DNA of 10,416 nucleotides, from positions 1 to 10,416 of the forward strand of contig QFPD01000038.1 of the NCBI GenBank assembly GCA_003248845.1. The letters are read 5' to 3'. The notes under the pieces were generated by a model, which saw only the letters and a program-made list of their open reading frames with translations, ran no database searches and was not told the origin of the DNA. The stretch is from Microbacterium sp. Lineage in GTDB: Bacteria; Actinomycetota; Actinomycetes; Actinomycetales; Microbacteriaceae. Shown piece after piece: positions 1 through 6,219 of the stretch (position 1 is the stretch's first letter; every line of letters starts with the position of its first letter). A program made the position numbers and the translations under genes.

Positions 1-328
1 CGATGCCCATCAGGATCAGGGTGATCATGAGGACGACGCGGCGACCGTACTTGTCTCCGAAATGACCCGCGAGGAACGCGCCGAACGGCCGGAAGAGGAA
101 GCTGATGCCGACCGTGATGAACGAAAGAACCTGCGCGAACCCCTCGCCGGCGGGCGCGAAGAACAGCTGACCGAAGACGAGTCCGGCCGCAGACGCGTAG
201 ATGAAGAAGTCGTACCACTCGACGGTCGTTCCGACGACGGTCGCGAAGACGACGCGGCGGCGATCGGCGTGGGTGGCGATGGTGCCGGTGGGGGTGAATC
301 CGGCGGGATCGGGGTGTTGCGCAGTCAT
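1..328 (-). CDS. MFS transporter, metabolite:H+ symporter type (N-terminal part)
   Basis: Read on the minus strand from the ATG at 328-326, this gives 109 codons with no stop and runs off the left edge. A cytoplasmic N-terminus of about 25 residues is followed by a first membrane segment holding EWYDFFIY at residues 37-44. A second hydrophobic segment (about 65-87) leads into RPFGAFLAGHFGDKYGRR (80-97), which contains the loop 2-3 'motif A' (G-x-x-x-D-x-x-G-R-R). The EWYDFFIY and FRPFGA signatures are typical of the metabolite:H+ symporter branch of the major facilitator superfamily (shikimate, proline/betaine and aromatic acid carriers); members usually have about 430-450 residues. GGAG (complement of 337-340) lies 8 nt before the start. 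The gene diverges from the homoprotocatechuate operon, so uptake of 4-hydroxyphenylacetate, homoprotocatechuate or a related aromatic acid is a reasonable inference. The substrate cannot be read from this fragment. Confidence 0.9.
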   Translation of the reverse strand, partial: MTAQHPDPAGFTPTGTIATHADRRRVVFATVVGTTVEWYDFFIYASAAGLVFGQLFFAPAGEGFAQVLSFITVGISFLFRPFGAFLAGHFGDKYGRRVVLMITLILMGI

Positions 329-383
329 GGGTGTGACTCCAGTGTCGGTGTGACGTCTTCGTCTCGAAGGCGGGAAGCTTCTC

Positions 384-412
384 TTGCCCACCCTTCGCCA
401 ATCATATACGAT
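384..412 (+). promoter_or_regulatory. Candidate promoter of the homoprotocatechuate operon
   Basis: TTGCCC (384-389) and TACGAT (407-412) are separated by 17 nt, and each matches the sigma-70-type consensus at 4 of 6 positions. Initiation would fall near 419, leaving a leader of about 24 nt with the purine-rich GAGGGAG (433-439) just before the ATG at 443. The AT-rich island at 400-423 stands out in otherwise GC-rich DNA. This is a pattern-based prediction. Confidence 0.45.
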
Positions 413-428
413 TTCGAATACGACGCAA
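401..428 (-). promoter_or_regulatory. Candidate promoter of the divergent MFS gene
   Basis: On the minus strand TATGAT (complement of 401-406) matches the -10 consensus at 5 of 6 positions. It is preceded after 16 nt by TTGCGT (complement of 423-428), a weak -35 match (3 of 6). Initiation would be near 394, about 65 nt before the transporter start. The box overlaps the plus-strand promoter, so the two promoters would face each other over shared bases. Confidence 0.4.
402..423. promoter_or_regulatory. Candidate operator: tandem TCATATACGA / TCGAATACGA
   Basis: Two related 10-mers, TCATATACGA (402-411) and TCGAATACGA (414-423), are repeated with a 12-nt period and differ at two positions. Each is partly self-complementary around its TATA or AATA core. 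They cover the predicted -10 regions of both divergent promoters, so a bound protein could block both. The GntR/FCD regulator encoded in the operon is the natural candidate ligand, because FCD-type GntR proteins often bind short AT-rich sites near their own operon. The link is an inference. Confidence 0.4.
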
Positions 429-442
429 GGGCGAGGGAGCTC

Positions 443-2038
443 ATGATCAACGACCACACCACCGGTGCCGCAGCCGCCGACGACCGCTACGCGGGTCTCC
501 CCGGTCGGCCGGGCAAGATCATCGCGGTGCACCTGAGCTACGTGTCGCGCGCAGATCAGCGCGGCCGACGGCCCGCCGCACCCTCCTACTTCTTCAAGGC
601 ATCCAGCTCGGTCGCCGCCTCGGGCGGCGTCATCGAACGCCCCGTCGGCACCGAACTGCTCGCGTTCGAGGGAGAGATCGCGCTCGTGATCGGTGAGCCC
701 GCGCGCCACGTGCGACTCGCGGATGCGTGGAACCACGTGGGCTGGGTCACGGCCTCCAACGATCTCGGTCTGTACGACCTGCGCGCGAACGACAAGGGCT
801 CCAACGTGCGTTCGAAGGGCGGCGACGGCTACACGCCGATCGGCCCGCACCTCATCGACGCGCGCACCGTCGACCCCGCAGCGCTCCGTGTGCGGACGTG
901 GGTCAACGGCGAGATCCGTCAGGACGACACGACGGCGGGGCTCATCTTCCCCCTCGCGCAGTTCGTCGCCGACCTCTCTCAGCACTTCACCCTCGAGACG
1001 GGCGATGTCATCCTCACCGGCACACCGGCCGGGTCCTCGGTCATCGTGCCCGGCGACGTCGTCGAGGTCGAGGTGGATGCCCCGGCATCCGGCGCGACGT
1101 CAGGACGCCTCCTGACGACCGTCGTCGCAGGTGCCGACATCGCGTTCGACGAGACCGTCGGCTCGCTCCCGGCGGTCGACGACACGCAGCGCGAAGAAGC
1201 CTGGGGTTCCCGCGCAGCGGCGGGCCTGCCGCCGGCGTCACCCGAGGGTGCACTCGTTTCGCGCGAGGGTGCACTCCCGCCGCGCGACGAGAGCACCCTC
1301 GGCGCGAACGAAGGCACCCTCGGCGCGAACGAGAGCACCCTCGGTGCGGAACTGCGCGCGAAGCTCGAGCGGGTGCCGGTCGCGGGACTCAGCCAGCAGC
1401 TGCGCAAGCGCGGCCTCAACAACGTCACGATCGACGGCGTACGGCCGCTGCACCCCGAGCAGAAGCTCGTCGGCACGGCCAAGACCCTGCGCTTCGTGCC
1501 CGGTCGCGAAGATCTGTTCGCGAGCCACGGCGGAGGCTACAACGCGCAGAAGCGCGCGTTCGACGCCGTCGGCGCAGGCGAGGTCATCGTCATCGAAGCG
1601 CGCGGCGAAGCCGGGTCGGGCACGCTCGGCGACATCCTCGCCATCCGCGCACAGGCGCGGGGTGCGGCGGGCATCGTCACCGACGGCGGAGTGCGCGATG
1701 CCGAGGCGGTCACCGCCGTCGGCATCCCCGTGTACACGGTCGGCGCGCACCCGGCGGTCCTCGGCCGCAAGCACGTTCCGTGGGATCACGACGTCACGAT
1801 CGCCTGCGGGGGCACGACGGTGCAGCCGGGCGACATCATCGTCGGCGACGCCGACGGCGTCATCGTGATCCCGCCCGGCCTCGCCGAGGAGGTCGTCGAT
1901 GCGGCTCTCGCTCAGGAGGTCGAGGATGCCTGGGTCGCCGCCCGCGTCGCCGAGGGACACCCCGTCGACGGGCTCTTCCCGATGAACAAGACCTGGCGGG
2001 CGAGGTATGACGCCGAGACCCAGGGGCCGGACGCATGA
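443..2038 (+). CDS. hpaG: Fusion protein: FAH-family isomerase (HpaG-like) + RraA-like aldolase/decarboxylase
   Basis: This 531-residue protein has two enzyme domains. Residues about 20-245 are a fumarylacetoacetate-hydrolase fold. They carry the metal-site E76-G-E78 and N106-D107, followed by GDGYTPIGP, NGEIRQDDTTA, GDVILTGTPAG and VVPGD-type segments that resemble the isomerase half of E. coli HpaG (5-carboxymethyl-2-hydroxymuconate isomerase). Residues about 303-525 are RraA-like. They hold the D-X20-R-D motif of class II HMG/CHA aldolases and oxaloacetate decarboxylases (D397, R418, D419) and end in GDIIVGDADGVIVIP. The repetitive linker is residues 268-300. Classical HpaG is two FAH domains (isomerase plus decarboxylase); here the RraA domain may supply the decarboxylase, which is an inference. 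The start at 443 is preferred for its Shine-Dalgarno-like GAGGGAG and because the frame upstream is antisense to the transporter. It is the first gene of the operon and its stop overlaps the gntR start as ATGA. Confidence 0.88.
   Translation: MINDHTTGAAAADDRYAGLPGRPGKIIAVHLSYVSRADQRGRRPAAPSYFFKASSSVAASGGVIERPVGTELLAFEGEIALVIGEPARHVRLADAWNHVGWVTASNDLGLYDLRANDKGSNVRSKGGDGYTPIGPHLIDARTVDPAALRVRTWVNGEIRQDDTTAGLIFPLAQFVADLSQHFTLETGDVILTGTPAGSSVIVPGDVVEVEVDAPASGATSGRLLTTVVAGADIAFDETVGSLPAVDDTQREEAWGSRAAAGLPPASPEGALVSREGALPPRDESTLGANEGTLGANESTLGAELRAKLERVPVAGLSQQLRKRGLNNVTIDGVRPLHPEQKLVGTAKTLRFVPGREDLFASHGGGYNAQKRAFDAVGAGEVIVIEARGEAGSGTLGDILAIRAQARGAAGIVTDGGVRDAEAVTAVGIPVYTVGAHPAVLGRKHVPWDHDVTIACGGTTVQPGDIIVGDADGVIVIPPGLAEEVVDAALAQEVEDAWVAARVAEGHPVDGLFPMNKTWRARYDAETQGPDA
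1244..1342. repeat. Inverted short-repeat array inside the coding sequence (domain linker)
   Basis: GAGGGTGCACTC occurs at 1244-1255 and 1265-1276. Its near reverse complement occurs three times as GAGAGCACCCTC (1289-1300), GAAGGCACCCTC (1310-1321) and GAGAGCACCCTC (1331-1342). Units within each orientation are 21 nt apart, with spacers gtttcgcgc or ggcgcgaac that are themselves roughly complementary. The left pair and the first two right units can fold into an imperfect hairpin with arms of 33 nt and a 12-nt loop (1277-1288). The period is seven codons, so the frame stays open and yields EGAL and E(S/G)TLGAN heptads between the two enzyme domains. It looks like a dispersed palindromic element captured in a gene. 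Confidence 0.85.
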
Positions 2039-2718
2039 CCCCCGTCGCCGCCGGCAGCAAGTCGGAGGTCGCTTACGACTGGATCCGCGCACGCATCGCG
2101 AACCACGAGTACGGACCGGGGTACCGGCTCGTCCTCGGAACGATCGCGACCGAGCTCGACATGAGCGTCGTGCCGGTGCGCGAGGCGATCCGCCGGCTCG
2201 AGGCCGAGCACCTCGTCACCTTCGAGAAGAACGTCGGCGCCCGCGTGTCGGTCGTCGACGAGGAGGCCTACATCCACACGATGCAGACCCTGAGCCTCGT
2301 CGAGGGCTACGCGACTCGCCTCGCGGCCCCCTTCGTCACGGCTGACGACCTCGCTCAGGCCGCCGAGATCAACGCGCGCATGCACCGGCTCATCGACGAT
2401 TTCGACCCGTACGCGTACACGCAGCTCAACCAGCGCTTCCACGCCGTGCTCTTCGATCGCTGCCCCAATCCGCACATCCTCGACCTCGTCGACCGCGGCT
2501 GGTCGCGGCTCGCGGGGCTGCGTGACACGAGCTTCGCGCTGATCCCGAGCAGGCCGCGGCACTCGGTCGAGGAGCACGACCAGATCCTCGAACTCATCCG
2601 CACCGAGGCGGATGCCGACGAGCTCGAGATGTTCACCCGCAACCACCGCCTGCGCACGCTCGACGCGTTCCTCAAGGCCCGCCACAACGAAGCCACACCC
2701 ACGACGGAGACACCATGA
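2035..2718 (+). CDS. GntR-family transcriptional regulator, FCD (FadR) subfamily
   Basis: The product has 227 residues, a normal size for FCD-type GntR regulators. Residues about 8-74 form the winged helix, including the recognition-helix segment MSVVPVREAIRRLEAEHLV (43-61) with the family's P-x-R-E-A-(I/L)-R-x-L-E signature. Residues about 78-215 are the all-helical FCD effector domain. The usual metal or effector ligands appear as N132 (in the position of the common Asp/Asn), H136, H181 and H204. The start codon overlaps the stop of the isomerase fusion, and its own stop overlaps the hpaE start (ATGA both times), so it is co-translated with the catabolic genes. A self-regulating repressor of the divergent transporter and operon, released by a pathway compound, is the likely role. 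E. coli hpa operons instead use the MarR-type HpaR, so this regulator is not homologous to it. The inducer is unknown. Confidence 0.92.
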   Translation: MTPVAAGSKSEVAYDWIRARIANHEYGPGYRLVLGTIATELDMSVVPVREAIRRLEAEHLVTFEKNVGARVSVVDEEAYIHTMQTLSLVEGYATRLAAPFVTADDLAQAAEINARMHRLIDDFDPYAYTQLNQRFHAVLFDRCPNPHILDLVDRGWSRLAGLRDTSFALIPSRPRHSVEEHDQILELIRTEADADELEMFTRNHRLRTLDAFLKARHNEATPTTETP

Positions 2719-4235
2719 CCGACACCACCTCTCCCGCGCTCGATGTCCGCCACGTCCCGGCGGATCTCCCTGACCGCATCCGGCACTACATCGACGGCGC
2801 GTTCGTCGACTCGCAGGACGGAGACACCTTCGACGTCCTCGAGCCGGTCTCGAACGAGGTCTACGTCCAGGCATCCGCGGGCAAGAAAGCCGACATCGAC
2901 CTCGCCGTCGCGGCCGCCCGTCGCGCCTTCACCGACGGCCCGTGGCCGCGCATGCTGCCGCGCGAGCGCTCGCGCATCCTGCACAAGATCGCCGACATCG
3001 TGGAGTCGCGCGACGCGCGCCTCGCCGAACTCGAGTCGTTCGACTCCGGCCTGCCCATCACGCAGGCGCTCGGCCAGGCCCGGCGCGCCGCCGAGAACTT
3101 CCGCTTCTTCGCCGACCTTATCGTGGCGCAGTCGGACGACACGTTCAAGGTGCCCGGCCGTCAGATCAACTACGTCAACCGCAAGCCGATCGGTGTCGCG
3201 GGGCTCATCACGCCGTGGAACACCCCTTTCATGCTCGAGTCGTGGAAGCTCGGACCCGCGCTCGCGACGGGCAACACGGTGGTGCTGAAGCCCGCCGAGT
3301 TCACTCCCCTCTCGGCATCCCTCTGGGCCGAGATCTTCGAAGAGGCGGGGCTCCCCCAGGGCGTCTTCAACCTCGTCAACGGGCTCGGCGAAGACGCCGG
3401 CGACGCTCTCGTGAAGCACCCCGATGTGCCCCTCATCTCGTTCACGGGCGAGAGCCGCACGGGACAGATCATCTTCGGCAACGCCGCCCCCTTCCTCAAG
3501 GGTCTGTCGATGGAGCTCGGTGGCAAGAGCCCCGCGATCGTCTTCGCCGACGCCGACCTGGATGCCGCGATCGACGCCACCATCTTCGGCGTCTTCTCCC
3601 TGAACGGCGAGCGCTGCACGGCAGGCTCGCGCATTCTCGTGCAGCGTGAGGTCTACGACGAGTTCGTCGAGCGCTACGCCGCGCAGGCGCAGCGCGTGAA
3701 GGTCGGGTACCCCCACGACCCGGCCACCGAGGTCGGCGCGCTCGTGCACCCCGAGCACTTCGAGAAGGTCATGAGCTACGTCGAGATCGGCAAGGGCGAG
3801 GGTCGCCTCGTCGCCGGCGGCGGTCAGCCCGAGGGTTTCGCCTTCGGCAACTTCGTCGCCCCCACGGTGTTCGCCGACGTCTCCCCCGACGCCCGCATCT
3901 TCCAGGAGGAGATCTTCGGTCCGGTCGTCGCGATCACGCCGTTCGACACCGACGAGGAGGCCCTCGCGCTCGCGAACAACACCAAGTACGGCCTCGCCGC
4001 CTACGTCTGGACGAACGACCTCAAGCGGGCGCACAACTTCGCGCAGTCCGTCGAAGCCGGCATGGTGTGGCTGAACTCCAACAACGTGCGCGACCTCCGC
4101 ACCCCGTTCGGCGGTGTCAAGGCTTCGGGGCTCGGGCACGAGGGCGGGTACCGCTCGATCGACTTCTACACCGACCAGCAGGCCGTGCACATCACGCTCG
4201 GCAAGGTCCACAACCCCACCTTCGGCAAGAACTGA
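2715..4235 (+). CDS. hpaE: 5-carboxymethyl-2-hydroxymuconate semialdehyde dehydrogenase
   Basis: This is a 506-residue NAD(P)-dependent aldehyde dehydrogenase. The visible catalytic set is N169 (PWNTPF), the general base E267 (MELGGKSP) and the nucleophile C301 (NGERCTAGSR), spaced as in the ALDH superfamily. The cofactor-binding LKPAE and FTGESRTG segments lie between N169 and E267. The C-terminal end contains EEIFGPVVAITPF and PFGGVKASGLGHEGG. Its place directly before hpaD and its overall character point to HpaE, which oxidises the semialdehyde made by HpaD to 5-carboxymethyl-2-hydroxymuconate. A related ALDH, such as a 2-hydroxymuconate or betaine aldehyde dehydrogenase, is possible on sequence alone, but the surrounding pathway makes HpaE by far the best reading. 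The ATG overlaps the gntR stop, and GGAG (2706-2709) is 5 nt upstream. A 32-nt gap to hpaD follows. Confidence 0.93.
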   Translation: MTDTTSPALDVRHVPADLPDRIRHYIDGAFVDSQDGDTFDVLEPVSNEVYVQASAGKKADIDLAVAAARRAFTDGPWPRMLPRERSRILHKIADIVESRDARLAELESFDSGLPITQALGQARRAAENFRFFADLIVAQSDDTFKVPGRQINYVNRKPIGVAGLITPWNTPFMLESWKLGPALATGNTVVLKPAEFTPLSASLWAEIFEEAGLPQGVFNLVNGLGEDAGDALVKHPDVPLISFTGESRTGQIIFGNAAPFLKGLSMELGGKSPAIVFADADLDAAIDATIFGVFSLNGERCTAGSRILVQREVYDEFVERYAAQAQRVKVGYPHDPATEVGALVHPEHFEKVMSYVEIGKGEGRLVAGGGQPEGFAFGNFVAPTVFADVSPDARIFQEEIFGPVVAITPFDTDEEALALANNTKYGLAAYVWTNDLKRAHNFAQSVEAGMVWLNSNNVRDLRTPFGGVKASGLGHEGGYRSIDFYTDQQAVHITLGKVHNPTFGKN

Positions 4236-4267
4236 TCCGACCGCAGGCAGAAAGCAAGGATGCTGAG

Positions 4268-5434
4268 ATGACCGACCGCTCCCAGATGACGAAGACCTCC
4301 TCCGGCTTCTTCGTGAGCCAAGAGGCGCCGATCGAGACGGACAACCCGATCGCGACGCCGCTGGCCTCCCCGCCCGACATCCTGCGCTGCGCGTACATGG
4401 AGCTCGTGGTGACCGACCTCGCGGCATCCCGGCAGTTCTACGTCGACGTGCTCGGGCTCTACGTCACCGAGGAGGATGACACCGCGATCTACCTCCGTTC
4501 GACGGAGGAGTTCATCCACCACAATCTCGTGCTGCGTAAGGGCACTGTCGCGGCCGTCGCCGCGTTCTCCTACCGCGTGCGTGAGGCAGCCGACCTCGAC
4601 CGCGCCGAAGCGTTCTACCGCGAGCTCGGCTGCGACGTGCGGCGCGCGCCCGAAGGCTTCGTGAAGGGCATCGGCGATTCGGTGCGCGTCGTCGACCCGC
4701 TGGGCTTTCCGGTCGAGTTCTTCCACCAGACAGACCACGTCGAGCGGATGAGCTGGCGCTACGACGTGCACATCCCCGGCGAGCTCGTGCGCCTCGACCA
4801 CTTCAACCAGGTGACCCCGGATGTCCCGCGCGCCGTCAAGTTCATGCAGGACCTCGGCTTCCGCGTGACGGAGGACATCCAGGACGAGGCCGGCACCGTG
4901 TACGCCGCGTGGATGCGCCGGAAGCCCACCGTGCACGACACCGCGATGACCGGCGGGGACGGCCCCCGTATGCACCACGTGTGCTTCGCGACGCACGAGA
5001 AGCACAACATCCTCGCCATCTGCGACAAGCTCGGTGCGCTCCGCCGCTCCGACGCGATCGAGCGCGGCCCCGGCCGCCACGGCGTCTCGAACGCGTTCTA
5101 CCTGTACCTGCGCGACCCCGACGGCCACCGCGTCGAGGTCTACACACAGGACTACTACACCGGCGACCCCGACAATCCGGTCGTCACGTGGGACGTGCAC
5201 GACAACCAGCGCCGCGACTGGTGGGGCAACCCCGTCGTCCCGTCGTGGTACACGGATGCCTCGCTCGTGCTCGACCTCGATGGCAATCCGCAGCCTGTCG
5301 TCGCCCGCACCGACGACAGCGAGATGGCCGTGACGATCGGCGCCGACGGCTTCAGCTACACGCGGCCGGACGAGGGCGAGGCATCCCTGCCCGAGTGGAA
5401 GCAGGGCGAGTACAAGCTGGGCAACCAGCTGTGA
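4268..5434 (+). CDS. hpaD: 3,4-dihydroxyphenylacetate (homoprotocatechuate) 2,3-dioxygenase
   Basis: This 388-residue vicinal-oxygen-chelate extradiol dioxygenase performs the ring cleavage of the pathway. It closely resembles the Brevibacterium fuscum iron enzyme HPCD and Arthrobacter globiformis manganese enzyme MndD. The facial-triad ligands are H178 (LDHFNQ), H237 (MHH) and E290 (HRVEVY), with the same 59- and 53-residue spacings as H155/H214/E267 of HPCD. The second-sphere His that handles oxygen is H223 (TVHDTA), matching H200, and H236 matches H213. Domain order is an N-terminal non-catalytic module (about 35-160) and a C-terminal catalytic module (about 172-300), then the conserved tail ending in KLGNQL. 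The N-terminus is about 23 residues longer than in HPCD. The start at 4268 is supported by AAGGA (4256-4260) 7 nt upstream; an internal ATG at 4286 is an alternative. The stop overlaps the hpaH GTG start. Whether the metal is Fe or Mn cannot be judged from these residues. Confidence 0.97.
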   Translation: MTDRSQMTKTSSGFFVSQEAPIETDNPIATPLASPPDILRCAYMELVVTDLAASRQFYVDVLGLYVTEEDDTAIYLRSTEEFIHHNLVLRKGTVAAVAAFSYRVREAADLDRAEAFYRELGCDVRRAPEGFVKGIGDSVRVVDPLGFPVEFFHQTDHVERMSWRYDVHIPGELVRLDHFNQVTPDVPRAVKFMQDLGFRVTEDIQDEAGTVYAAWMRRKPTVHDTAMTGGDGPRMHHVCFATHEKHNILAICDKLGALRRSDAIERGPGRHGVSNAFYLYLRDPDGHRVEVYTQDYYTGDPDNPVVTWDVHDNQRRDWWGNPVVPSWYTDASLVLDLDGNPQPVVARTDDSEMAVTIGADGFSYTRPDEGEASLPEWKQGEYKLGNQL

Positions 5435-6219
5435 CGCTCACACCCGATCAGATCGCGGCGATCGCCAGCGAGCTCGCCGAGGCCGACCGCGCGCACGCGG
5501 TGATCCCGCGCATCACGGCGCGGTATCCGGATGCCACGGTCGAGGACTCCTACGCGATCCAGGGGGTGTGGCGCGACCGGATGGTCGCGGCGGGCCGCAC
5601 CCTTGTCGGGCGGAAGATCGGGCTGACGTCGAAGGCGATGCAGCAGGCGACCGGCATCACCGAGCCCGACTACGGCGTGATGTTCGACGACACGGTGTAT
5701 CGCTCCGGAGACGAGATCGACACCGCGCACTTCTCGAACGTGCGGATCGAGGTCGAGCTCGCGTTCGTGCTCGGCTCCCCGCTCGAGGGCCCCGACTGCA
5801 CGCTCGACGATGCCCTCGCCGCGATCGACTACGCCGTCCCGGCGCTCGAGGTGCTCAATTCGCACATCGAACTCGAGGGGCGGACCATCGTCGACACGAT
5901 CAGCGACAACGCCGCCTACGGCGCGATGGTGCTGGGCGACGTGCACAAGCGACCGCACGAGATCGACCTGCGTTGGGTGCCCGGGGTGCTCAGCAGGAAC
6001 GGCGAGATCGAGGAGACCGGGGTTGCCGCGGGGGTTCTCGGCCACCCCGCCACAGGCGTCGCCTGGCTCGCCAACAAGTTCGCCCAGCACGGTGCCAGAC
6101 TCGAACCGGGCGAGATCATCCTCGCCGGGTCGTTCACCCGCCCGATGTGGGTGGCGGCGGGCGACGAGGTCCGCGCCGATTTCGGACCGATGGGAGTCAT
6201 CGAATGTCGCTTCGTCTGA
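5431..6219 (+). CDS. hpaH: 2-oxohept-3-ene-1,7-dioate (2-hydroxyhepta-2,4-dienedioate) hydratase
   Basis: The product has 262 residues starting at GTG 5431, which overlaps the hpaD stop as GTGA; the size fits E. coli HpcG/HpaH (267). It belongs to the MhpD/DmpE/HpcG hydratase branch of the FAH-like fold. The metal ligands appear as E107 and E109 (IEVELAFVLG) and E140 (PALEVLNSHIE). Also visible are VGRKIGLTSKAMQQ (59-72), DYGVMFDD (80-87), the ISDNAAYGAMVLG segment and, near the end, LAGSFTRPMW. It adds water to the decarboxylated pathway intermediate, giving 4-hydroxy-2-oxoheptanedioate for HpaI. Other 2-hydroxypentadienoate hydratases look alike, so the substrate call rests on the operon. 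Its last 16 nt overlap the start of hpaI. Confidence 0.94.
   Translation: MTLTPDQIAAIASELAEADRAHAVIPRITARYPDATVEDSYAIQGVWRDRMVAAGRTLVGRKIGLTSKAMQQATGITEPDYGVMFDDTVYRSGDEIDTAHFSNVRIEVELAFVLGSPLEGPDCTLDDALAAIDYAVPALEVLNSHIELEGRTIVDTISDNAAYGAMVLGDVHKRPHEIDLRWVPGVLSRNGEIEETGVAAGVLGHPATGVAWLANKFAQHGARLEPGEIILAGSFTRPMWVAAGDEVRADFGPMGVIECRFV

Noticed and set aside
357..369. CTTCG-tct-CGAAG inverted repeat in the transporter leader
   Set aside because: Five-base arms with a 3-nt loop are too short to call a site or terminator in this GC-rich DNA.
62..442. In-frame extension of the isomerase fusion upstream to an ATG at 62
   Set aside because: This stretch is antisense to the clearly coding MFS N-terminus and crosses the promoter region; its translation is charged low-complexity sequence. 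The ATG at 443 has a ribosome binding site and gives a normal FAH N-terminus.
1244..1342. The array as a CRISPR
   Set aside because: Units are 12 nt with 9-nt near-identical spacers and switch orientation half way; spacers are not unique and no cas genes are present.
1352..2017. RraA-like domain as a ribonuclease E regulator
   Set aside because: The D-X20-R-D catalytic motif is intact and the domain is fused to a catabolic isomerase in a catabolic operon, so an enzymatic role is far more likely.
979..2092. Minus-strand open frames across the linker, with repeated Arg/Ala-rich peptides
   Set aside because: These are reverse readings of the isomerase-RraA gene; the repeated peptides only reflect the DNA repeat array.
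2355..4427. 690-codon open frame on the minus strand
   Set aside because: It lies antisense to gntR and hpaE, both well supported by motifs. Long antisense frames are expected in DNA with GC-rich third positions, and the translation shows no family features.
5568..6203. Upstream extension of the hpaI frame
   Set aside because: It runs out of frame through hpaH and gives an Arg-rich translation; the ATG at 6204 has a good ribosome binding site and matches the HpaI N-terminus.
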